Part shown: positions 26,001 through 37,900 of the stretch, piece by piece
Position numbering within the stretch: position 1 is the stretch's first letter
Layout of the letters: the number at the start of each line of letters is the position of its first letter
Assembly (NCBI GenBank): GCA_033964015.1
Contig: CM066922.1
Span: 21,376,507-21,440,506, forward strand
DNA: 64,000 nucleotides
Origin: Scolanthus callimorphus
Lineage: Eukaryota; Cnidaria; Anthozoa; Actiniaria; Edwardsiidae
Direction of reading: 5' to 3'
Program-made: the position numbers and the translations under genes
Notes under the pieces: generated by a model
Database searches by the model: none
What the model was told of the DNA's origin: nothing
What the model saw: the letters and a program-made list of their open reading frames with translations, nothing else

Positions 26001-28877
26001 CTTCAGGGCTGAGCGGAGCGAGTGTCGACACGATTTTCCTTACGGTATTAATATATAGATAGGGTAAATCGCGCTTCATTTTCCCTATGCTCACTGGACC
26101 AATTAATGAATATAAGTTATGCTCTCATTAGCATACTATCATTCGCTTTTGTCTCTCGGGGTAAAGGCGCCCCCTTATCGTCCGGCTACCCCTTTGGCAT
26201 GTGTTCGTCTCTTTGTGCTTCCGAGCCCTGGCGACGCCCTTTTCGCTCCCCCTACCCCCCCCCCCCCCCCCCCCCCCCCCTGACCCACCCACCCTCAGCT
26301 TCGTCTTTCGTGCAATCGTTAAGGCTCGCTTGGTCTCCTTCCCATAACTTATATGAGCACAATGGGACCAGTGAGAATAAATTAATTTCGTTCGTTTCAT
26401 TGTAGTACCACCGCTCGAATAAAAAATAATTCGAATAAAAAAAATAGACGTTGCGGTGGCCGAGTGGTTAAGGCGTTGGACTCGAAATCCAATGGGAGCT
26501 TCCCGCGCAGGTTCGAATCCTGCCCGCAACGGCTACTTTTTTGCGGCCCATAGAACACATCAATCAAATATTTGCCGACTGTTGTGTTGTACAAAAAGGC
26601 TACAAGAAGGGAGAATAAACCAATGAAATCAAATCAAAGAAAGAGAAATGCAGGAATTGAAAAAGTTTGTTTCAATGTTGGCAAAATTCAATCTACTGAA
26701 CCGCCTTCTATTTTCTTAAAAGGAATCGTCATCCCAACACATTGGAAAGTTCATTTTCACGTCAAAAATGTCGCGTTTTTCATTAAAAAAATTGAACGTC
26801 TTTCCCATACCGGGAGTCGAACCCGGGCCGCCTGGGTGAAAACCAGGAATCCTAACCGCTAGACCATATGGGAGTTAGATGAAGAGTGTGGCTTATTTTG
26901 TGTTTTTTTTTTTTCATTTTAAAAATCACTTTCGCTTCTTTGTTCGTTCCACTGTAGTACGCTCGAATACTAACACAAGAGCTACATTTTTCTTATTCTT
27001 ATTCGAAGTTCTTTACCGCGCGGTAACTCCGAAAAAAAATCTGAGTGTCTCTAGATGCGTTTTGATCCCACGACCCTCTGTACCAGAGGCCACATGGTCT
27101 CACAAGGCAGTTAACAATGGGATCTTCCCACGCAGGTTCGAATCCTACCCGCAACGGCTACTTCTTTTGCTACCCATGGAACACATCAATATTTTGCCGA
27201 CTGTACTGTAGTCTACAAAGGCTTCAAACAAGGGAGAATAAACCAATGAAATCAAATTAAAGAAAGAGAAATGCAGGAATTGAAAACGTTTTAGTGAATG
27301 TTGGTAAAATTCAACCTACTCAACCGCCTTCTATTAAAAAGAATCGTCATTATATCACATTGCGAAGTTCATTTGTACGTCGAAAATGTTGCGTTTCTAG
27401 TTAAAAAATTGAAATACTTTCCCATACCGGTAGTCGAACCAGGAATCCTAACCGCTAGACCATATGGGAGTTTGTCGATGAGTGAAGCTTATTTTGTGAT
27501 TTTTTATGATGTGAGGGTACAGCACGTTTTTCCTTCATTTTAAAATCACTTTCGCTTCTTTGTCCGTCCACTGTAGTAACGCTCGAATTATAATAACACA
27601 AGAGCAGTTGCGGTGGCCGAGTGGTTAAGGCGTTGGACTTGAAATCCAATGGGATCTTCCCGCGCAGGTTCGAATCCTGCCCGCAACGGCTACTTTTTTG
27701 CGGCCCAAAGAACACATCAATCAAACATTTCAGATATGCTACATTTCTTTTATTTGCCGACTGTACTGTAGTCCTCAAAGACTACAAAGAAAGGTTAATA
27801 ATCCAATGAAATCAAATCAAAGAAAGAGAAATGCAGGAACTAAATTATTTTTAATGTTGGCAAAATTCCTCTCAACTGCCTCCAATTTTACTAAAAAGAA
27901 TCGACCTTATAGAACACCGGCATTATATCACATTGCGAAGTTCATTTTCACGTCAAAAATGTCGCGTTTTTCGTTAAAAAATTGAAAGTCTTTCCCATAC
28001 CGGGAGTTGAACCCGGGCCGCCTGGGTGAAAACCAGGAATCCTAACCGCTAGACCATATGGGAGTTAGTTGAAGAGTGCGGCTTATTTAGTGCATTTCTG
28101 TTTGAATAGGGTACAGCGCGCTTCCTTCGTTTAAAAATCACTGTTCACTTCTTTGTTCGTTCCATTGTAGTAACGCCCGAATAATAACACAAGAGCAGTT
28201 GCGGTGGCCGAGTGGTTAAGGCGTTGGACTCGAAATCCAATGGGATCTTCCCGCGGGGTTTTGATCCCACGACCCTCTGTACTCTAGTCAGATGCTCTAC
28301 CACTGAGCTACCAGAGACCACATGGTCTCACAAGGCAGTTAACATAAGAGCAGTTGCGGTGGCCGAGTGGTTAAGGCGTTGGACTCGAAATCCAATGGGA
28401 TCTTCCCGCGCAGGTTCGAATCCTGCCCGCAACGGCTACTTTTTGGCGGTCCAAAGAACACATCAATCAAACAATTCCTCTCAACTGCCTCCAATTTTAC
28501 TTAAAAGAATCGACCTTATAGAACACCGTCATTATATCACATTGTGAAGTTCATTTGCACGTCAAAAATGTTGCGTTTTCCCATACCGGGAGTTGAACCC
28601 GGGCCGCCTGGGTGAAAACCAGGAATCCTAACCGCTAGACCATATGGGAGTTAGTTGAAGAATACTCCTTTTTCAGTACTTTTATGCAAATAGGGTAAAT
28701 CGCGCTTCCTTTGGCCCTATGCTCACTGGACCAACTAATGAATATAAGTTATGCTCTCATTAGCATATTATCATTCGCTTTTGTCTCTCGGGGTAAGTGC
28801 GCCCCCTATCGTCCGGCTACCCCTTTGGCATGTGTTCGTCTCTTTGTGCTTCGGAGCCCTGGCGACGCCCTTTTCGC

Positions 28878-28911
<34 letters not shown>

Positions 28912-31900
28912 TGACCCACCCACCTCAGCTTCGTCTTTCGTGCAATCGTTAAGGCTCGCTTGGTCTCCTTCCCATAACTTATATGAGCACAATGGGACCG
29001 GTGAGAATAAATTAATTTCGTTCGTTTCATTGTAGTACCGCTCGAATAAAAACGCAAGACGTTGCGGTGGCCGAGTGGTTAAGGCGTTGGACTTGAAATC
29101 CAATGGGATCTTCCCGCGCAGGTTCGAATCCTACCCGCAACGGCTACTTTTTTGCTGTGTTTTTTTTTTATGATGTGCGCTTTCTTCATTTTAAAAATCA
29201 CTTTCGCTTCTTTGTTCGTTCCACTGTAGTAACGCTCGAATACTAACACAAGAGCTACATTTTTCTTATTCATATTCGAAGTTCTTTACCGCGCGGTAAC
29301 TCCGAAAAAAAATCTGAGTGTCTCTAGATGGGTTTTGATCCCACGACCCTCTGTACTCTAGTCAGATGCTCTACCACTGAGCTACCAGAGGCCACATGGT
29401 CTTACAAGGCAGTTCACAAGAGCAGTTGCGGTGGCCGAGTGGTTAAGGCGTTGGACTTGAAATCCAATGGGATCTTCCCGCGCAGGTTCGAATCCTGCCT
29501 GCAACGGCTACTTTTTGGCTGCCCATGGAACACATCAATCATAATATTTGCCGACTGTTCTGTTGTACAAAAAGGCTACAAGAAGGGAGAATAAACCAAT
29601 GAAATCAAATCAATGAAAGAGAAATGCAGGAATTGAAAAAGTTTGTTTCAATGTTGGCAAAATTCAACCTACTGAACCGCCTTATGTTTTCTTAAAAAGA
29701 ATTGTCATTCCATCACATTGGAAAGTTCATTTTCACGTAAAAATTGTCGCATTTTTCGTTAAAAAAATTGAACGTCTTTCCCATACCGGGAGTCGAACCC
29801 GGGCCGCCTGGGTGAAAACCAGGAATCCTAACCGCTAGACCATATGGGAGTTAGATGAAGAGTGTGGCTTATTTTTGTGTTTTTTTTATGATGTGCGCTT
29901 TCTTCATTTTAAAAATCACTTTCGCTTCTTTGTTCGTTCCACTGTAGTACGCTCGAATACTAACACAAGAGCTACATTTTTCTTATTCTTATTCGAAGTT
30001 CTTTGCCGCGCGGTAACTCCGAAAAAAAATCTGAGTGTCTCTAGATGGGTTTTGATCCCACGACCCTCTGTACCAGAGGCCACATGGTCTCACAAGGCAG
30101 TTAACATAAGAGCAGTTGCGGTGGCCGAGTGGTTAAGGCGTTGGACTCGAAATCCAATGGGAGCTTCCCGCGCAGGTTCGAATCCTGCCCGCAACGGCTA
30201 CTTTTTGGCGGTCCAAAGAACACATCAATCAAACAATTCCTCTCAACTGCCTCCAATTTCACTAAAAAGAATCGACCTTACAGAACACCGTCATTATATC
30301 ACATTGTGAAGTTCATTTGCACGTCAAAAATGTTGCGTTCTCCCATACCGGGAGTTGAACCCGGGCCGCCTGGGTGAAAACCAGGAATCCTAACCGCTAG
30401 ACCATATGGGAGTTAGTTGAAGAGTACTCCTTTTTCAGTACTTTTATGTAAATAGGGTAAATCGCGCTTCATTTTCCCTATGCTCACTGGACCAATTCGT
30501 GAATATAAGTTATGCTCTCATTAGCATATTGTCATTCGCTTTTGTCTCTCGGGGTAAGGGCGCCCCCCTATTGTCCGGCTACCCCTTTGGCATGCGTTCG
30601 TCTCTTTGTGCTTCGGAGCCCTGGCGACGCCCTTTTCGCTCCCCTCCCCCCCCCCCCCTGACCCACCCAGCCTCAGCTTCGTCTTTCGTGCAATCGTTAG
30701 GGCTCGCTTGGTCTCCTTCCCATAACTTATATGAGCACAATGGGACCAGTGAGAATAAATTAATTTCGTTCGTTTCATTGTAGTACCGCTCGAATAAAAA
30801 AACAAGACGTTGCGGTGGCCGAGTGGTTAAGGCGTTGGACTCGAAATCCAATGGGATCTTCCCGCGCAGGTTCGAATCCTGCCCGCAACGGCTACTTTTT
30901 TTCTGCCCATAGAGACACATCAATCATATATTTGCCGACTGTTCTGTTGTACAAAAAGGCTAAAAGAAGGGAGAATAAACCAATGAAATCAAATCAAAGA
31001 AAGAGAAATGCAGGAATTGAAAATTCAACCTACTGAACCGCTTTCTATTTTCTTAAAAAGAATCGTCATCCCATCACATTGGAAAGTTCATTTTCACGTC
31101 AAAAATGTCGCGTTTTTCGTTTAAAAAAAATGAGCGTCTTTCCCATACCGGGAGTCGAACCCGGGCCGCCTGGGTGAAAACCAGGAATCTAACCGCTAGA
31201 CCATATGGGAGTTTGTTTAAGAGTGCGGCTAATTTAGTGCATTTCTATTTGAATAGGGTACAGCGCGTTTCTTTTTTTTTATTTTTTATTTTTTTATTTT
31301 TTAATTTTTTAATTTTTTAATTTTTTAACGGTGACTAGCGAGCAGCACAAGGAGTGACACTTGAAGTTGTAAAAGTAATTTTCATTTAATTCCGACGCGT
31401 TTCGTCTCTAATGGAGACTTCTTCAGGGAATAACTTTTTACAACATGTATAAGGCATATATAACACGTAAATTACTAACGTGCCTGAAACTAATCTTCCT
31501 GCGGAAGTGACTAGCTATGCCGTACAGGACGTTCCTAAACGCCCAGCAGTATGTTATTGTACGTGTTCTTGTAATAAGATTTTTGGGGGCCATACGATTA
31601 GCGCTAATCGTATGGCCCCCAAAAAACACGATTATTTGCAAAGATTTGCTAGTGTAGTAGTAGATCTGTAGCTTACTATACAATCTAGATCTGGCAAATG
31701 ATTCTGGATTATCCGCTTAATATTGGCGTGACTACAGTTAAAGGTAGACTTAAACACTACCAGTTTGCATTGACGCCGCTTAACTTTCCTTGTAAGCCAG
31801 CCAGCTCTATTACTGTACTTCACCTCTCTGAATAAGGGCAACAGAAAGCGAATAGGGTACCCACGGAGTCTTAAGCGTTTCCAGAATTTCTCACGCGAGA

Positions 31901-34900
31901 GGCAAAATGCCTCAACGTGGAACTGTTTCTGGTATAACGCATAAGCTCGCCCCTAATGAACGCTCTCTTATTGCTAGCAGGATGAAATGATTCAAAGGGT
32001 ATGTACAGGTCACAAGGAATTCGAGCGGAAATCTAATCGAAACGAGCAAAACTTGTGCGGACTCGTATCCTGCCTAAATATATGCGCGCGCTGGAATTTA
32101 TTCATGAGCCCACATTGTAAAATCAATATGTACAGCTGACTTGTGTAAAAGCTGCAGTCAAATTCCAAATTGCGTGATCTTTTCGATGCGAAGCGAGAAT
32201 TCGAATAGTGTTTACGATTCAGATAACACATCGAGTGAATGATTCCGAAGCGATAATAGCATATTTGAACAAGAGAAAATGATTTATTTTCTCTTGATTT
32301 GTATTAATATAAAAGAAAATATTGTGTATGTTTTCAGAAAGTCCGCGATTTTCTGATGTGCGCACTCTTTATAGCTAGAAGTTTCTGAATGTTTTTGTGA
32401 TAGAGCGGATAATATGGTTATAATTACGCTTGGTGCAAACTGCGCTTGTACAAATTTATTGCGGCCAAGACTAGAGACGATTTCTTGGATTTTTCTAAGC
32501 TAATCAACTGAAAATGCGGCTTACGTAATGTCAGGAAACACACAAATAGGGAGTTGAGAATACTTTGAACCTTTCAAGTGCCAGCACTCCAGGCAATGAC
32601 TTCATCACCGCTGGTGACAATAACTTCGCAAGCCATCCAGCTATGAAACTTTTTTATTGCAAATCAATCCGTTTACATCAGTGCTATGTTTTTATAGTGC
32701 TATGTTTTTATGTTATAATCTTCCCTAAATCTGCTTCGCTATGGCGCTGGCTATACTAGGAACCTAACTCGAAAAGCAATTGCTACTAATTAGACTCTAG
32801 CCATTTCCGGTCATATACTTCTATTGATGTTTCTCGTTCATATTCAGTATGTTGGACATAAATTCCAAGAACAACTCTACGACGATACGAACGAATGTGG
32901 ATAGCAGAATATCTGTGCTGACTCTCGTCATGGTACTTCGTGCAGTTTTTCCACAACAAAATATTTAACTTTCACCTGAATAATTACTTGCAATGCATTG
33001 TTAATTTCAAGTTGGCAAGCGAAGAATACTTGAAATCTCGATATGCTTTTCCTTGAAAAATTCAAATGTTTCATATCTCCAATGCATCAAAGTCCTCGTA
33101 GCATTCTATTCAAGACGACTTTCAGTTTCCACTGCTTTAAATTTGTTAAATCGAGTCACGGATCAGCGAAGATCTCTGAATGATTTTTTTGGAGTGTAAT
33201 TGCAAATGACATTGCTGCACTGTAGTAGGAAGAATACTTATTTGAATGAATTTTTTTCAGTATGTTGGACACAAATTCCAAGAACCACTCCACGTCGATA
33301 CGAATGAATGTAGACGGTAGAATGTATGTGCCGACTCTCGTCATGGTACTAGGTTCAGTTTTTCCACAAAAAAGTATTTAATTTTGACCTGAATAATTAT
33401 TGCTACAATATTGTCAATTTCAGGATGGCAAGGGAAGAATACACTTGAAATCTCGATATTCTTTTTCTTGAATAATTCAAATCTTTCACATCTCCAATGC
33501 TCCAAGGCATTCCATGTGACTTCCAACTGCTTTCAATCGAGCCTCGGATCCGCGAAGATCTCTGAATTACTTGTTTTCGAGTGTTCTTGCAAATGACATT
33601 GCAACACCGAAGGAAGAATACTCGTATCAATGAAATAATTATTTTCAGTATGTTGGACACAAATTCCAAGAACAACTCCACGGCAATACGAACGAGTGTA
33701 AATGGTAGAATGTCTGTGCCGACTCTCGTCATGGTACTAGGTTCAGTTTTTCCACAAAAAAGTATTTAATTTTGACCTGAATAATTATTGCTACAACATT
33801 GTCAATTTCAAGATGGCAAGCACTAAACAAGAATTTCTGCAGAATACACTTCCGTGGTGCTTTTTCTTGGCTAATTCCTATCTTCCACACCTCGCAGCAT
33901 TCCATGCGACTTTCTACTGCTTTCGACGGGCCTCCGATCAGCGAAGAACACCGAATGAATGATTTCACACAGGAATTTCTTCAGAAACGACCGCTCGAAG
34001 AAAATAAATAAGTTAAAGAACTTTGACACAAATTCCAAAAGACTTTCCACTTTTTCTTGAATCCTCTTAGGGTAATTGAAGGTATACGAAAGTTCGAGCG
34101 TGGTACTAGGTTCAGTTTTCGAGGAATGAGACGTCAAAATTTCCTCTCTCGAATCCCACGGCGTCATCTTGCGAAAACATCTCAGGAATATTCAGTGAGT
34201 TAAAACGCGACCCCGGGAGAATACAAAGCGTCATAATTGTGCTAGATGCAAAGGTCAGTTGCTGATCAAGATTAGTTGAAGTTTTCAGCTTTCCTCGTGT
34301 CTCCGATCAGCTAAAATATAATTATAAAACTCCGTTGTCTGCCTCGGCACATTTCCAACAGAATCTCATTTTTAGAGTTTGACTGTGGGGAGGGGGGTTA
34401 TTTTGTCTTACTGCGCATGCGAAATAACAGCAGGTCAGCAGCTTCACTGAGGGCTCAGCTCAAGATTTGTTTGCGAAGAGATGTACGGCTTGAATTCCTT
34501 GTGAGGTACTTATTGAGTGGCTTTTGGAAAGTGCTGAATTGCAAAGTGCTGAATTTAGCATCTTTGTAAAGGAATAAATCCAGAAACGAAATACTACTAT
34601 CATCAATAACATACGTAAGGTGGATACGATCATTTTTGCTATTGAGACAGCCGAGAAACTCCAATAAAGTATCTTTAGGGCCATCCCAGATAAGGAATAT
34701 GTCATCAATAAACCGCTTGTAAAGCACAATGTTACTTGAAAATTGGTCTACGACATCCTTTTCCAAATAGTACATGAATGCATTAGCGGCTGTGACGGCA
34801 AAGGGGGTGCCCATAGCTATCCCAAAAGTCTGATGATAAACATCTTCGCTAAACTCGGTTTCAAGAAAATTATTCTCAAACACCAATCTAGAGAACTGAA

Positions 34901-37900
34901 TCAAAAGAGGAGTTTCAGGTGCTTTTGCCGCGCGCAGCAAAAGGTCAAGAGCGATTATCGCATTAGGATAAAGGCTGATTACATCAGCTGTGACAAGAAG
35001 GCAATTAGGCGGCAGCCTGATAGACTCCAATAGTAGAATCAATTCTCCAGAATCCCTAAGAACAGTGGGCATTTTAAGCCTAGGCTTTACAAATTCATCA
35101 ACAAAGATGCTCAGAGGCCTAGTGATGTAACTATGCGAAGCGGCAATAGGTCTACCCACCATGGGGTTTTTGTGAATCTTAGGAATGATGTAAAATTTAG
35201 CAGGAGAAATAAAATGATCGTAACTGCGCAAGAATTTTTCGGCATTGTCAGTTATAAAACTTTCATAAGTACGCATTAACTTTTCGCGTGTGCTGATTAC
35301 GTGACGATGTTTCAAACCCCATTCCTCTAAAGTGACGATAGAATAGGATTGCCTGTCATTCAGCTGTCTAAGAGTCTCAGTCCTTACCCAATCAGTAGAA
35401 ACAAGCGCTGGGCCGAGATTTTTATCTGTACCCAGAACGCGGATAGATTCGTCTGTTTTGATAAGTCTGAGTTCTTCACAATCCACCGAAGAAAGGTTAT
35501 TCCTCCAATGTGGTTTGTTAATGCTGATGTTTTGCCGTAAATCCTTACGAATACTGTACAGCTTGTCCTCAAGATCTGGATTCTCGCGTGGGGGATTCCA
35601 GTCTGATTTAACATAAAGTCTCGGGTTGAAATCTGGATCATCCGGCTCTCCCGAAATCTATCATGTAGTCGGACGCTGCGACAGAAGCTCTGAATTTGCG
35701 CTTCAAAGACATCCAGGCAAGGAGGTTTAAGCGTGGGCCTAAATTTAAGTCCCATTCCGATGATCCTGGCCTGGCGATCAGTCAAACGCGTAGAAGCGAA
35801 ATTGTGGAATTCCGAATTACGTGGCAGGAGGTCGAATAAGGGTCGTTTAGCCATTGAGTAGAGCCATTTCTCGCGAGCGGTTCTGCTATCTATGTTCCGT
35901 GGCCGGAATCTCGGCCTCGCAAGTTTTTTGACGTGGATACTCGCCGACCACTACGACCCTTTCTGCCTGTGGAAGAAGGTCCAGCTGCGTTCTTGTTTAC
36001 ATTGGTCGGTTTGCGGCTTTGGCGACCGCCTGATGGATTTTTCTTTGTGCCACCAAGACGTACAACCTCAGCCTTCACAATTTCCCGTATAGATTCCTCG
36101 GTTAACTTGAACTCGGTCTCCATATGGGAACCCGACTTGGCCTCCTTCTCTTCCTTTTCCAGAGCTGTTTTAAGAGCTTGCAAGGTTTTTAGAGCTGTGC
36201 ACTCAAAATAGAAATCCTCCACAAACTTGACGGCAGCTTCGGCCATCAAATTGGCTCTCCCCGCAGACTTTTCGTCCTTTAGTGGGAAAGAAGACCTCCA
36301 CTTGGCTATTGCAGAGTCCAGATTATTCTGAACCTGAGCGATTGAGGCCTGGAGTTTTGGAATTTCCTCTCGCTGGCTTGCGATAGCTGCGTTCAGAAGC
36401 TTGATCTCTGCTTCGCGGAGAATACCCAGAATACCATCAAACTTCTCCTGGAGCTCGTCGGACTTGCCTTTGGCGATGACTCGACGAATCTTCAGGCCCT
36501 TTGGAACTTGGCTAACTGTTGCCTTCTCCTCCAAGAATAGAACTCGAGCGCGGGCGCTCGAAAGGGCTTTTTCTGCCTCAATTTTTGCATGGACTTTCTT
36601 CTTGAGAATGTCTTTAAATGCCGCGTCTATTCTTGGAGAGCTCTCTTGTTTTGCCGATTGATCACAGTCGCTACGGTTTTCTGAGACGGTTTTCTCTCTA
36701 GCCACAAGGAATTCGAGCGGAAATCTAATCGAAACGAGCAAAACTTGTGCGGACTCGTATCCTGCCTAAATATATGCGCGCGCTGGAATTTATTCATGAG
36801 CCCACATTGTAAAATCAATATGTACAGCTGACTTGTGTAAAAGCTGCAGTCAAATTCCAAATTGCGTGATCTTTTCGATGCGAAGCGAGAATTCGAATAG
36901 TGTTTACGATTCAGATAACACATCGAGTGAATGATTCCGAAGCGATAATAGCATATTTGAACAAGAGAAAATGATTTATTTTCTCTTGATTTGTATTAAT
37001 ATAAAAGAAAATATTGTGTATGTTTTCAGAAAGTCCGCGATTTTCTGATGTGCGCACTCTTTATAGCTAGAAGTTTCTGAATGTTTTTGTGATAGAGCGG
37101 ATAATATGGTTATAATTACGCTTGGTGCAAACTGCGCTTGTACAAATTTATTGCGGCCAAGACTAGAGACGATTTCTTGGATTTTTCTAAGCTAATCAAC
37201 TGAAAATGCGGCTTACGTAATGTCAGGAAACACACAAATAGGGAGTTGAGAATACTTTGAACCTTTCAAGTGCCAGCACTCCAGGCAATGACTTCATCAC
37301 CGCTGGTGACAATAACTTCGCAAGCCATCCAGCTATGAAACTTTTTTATTGCAAATCAATCCGTTTACATCAGTGCTATGTTTTTATAGTGCTATGTTTT
37401 TATGTTATAATCTTCCCTAAATCTGCTTCGCTATGGCGCTGGCTATACTAGGAACCTAACTCGAAAAGCAATTGCTACTAATTAGACTCTAGCCATTTCC
37501 GGTCATATACTTCTATTGATGTTTCTCGTTCATATTCAGTATGTTGGACATAAATTCCAAGAACAACTCTACGACGATACGAACGAATGTGGATAGCAGA
37601 ATATCTGTGCTGACTCTCGTCATGGTACTTCGTGCAGTTTTTCCACAACAAAATATTTAACTTTCACCTGAATAATTACTTGCAATGCATTGTTAATTTC
37701 AAGTTGGCAAGCGAAGAATACTTGAAATCTCGATATGCTTTTCCTTGAAAAATTCAAATGTTTCATATCTCCAATGCATCAAAGTCCTCGTAGCATTCTA
37801 TTCAAGACGACTTTCAGTTTCCACTGCTTTAAATTTGTTAAATCGAGTCACGGATCAGCGAAGATCTCTCATTACCAGCAATGCGAGACTTTTCGCGCCT

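Noticed and set aside
26106..26529. Open frames across the poly-C tracts (also 28711-29103, 30499-30923)
   Set aside because: They owe their length to homopolymer C/G and to tRNA sequence; no domain and not conserved in frame between the three copies.
31262..31328. Telomere-like repeat
   Set aside because: TTAAAAAA is not a metazoan telomere repeat and matches the terminal octamer of the Penelope element.
34743..35033. + strand frames inside the Penelope region
   Set aside because: Antisense shadows of the reverse transcriptase ORF.
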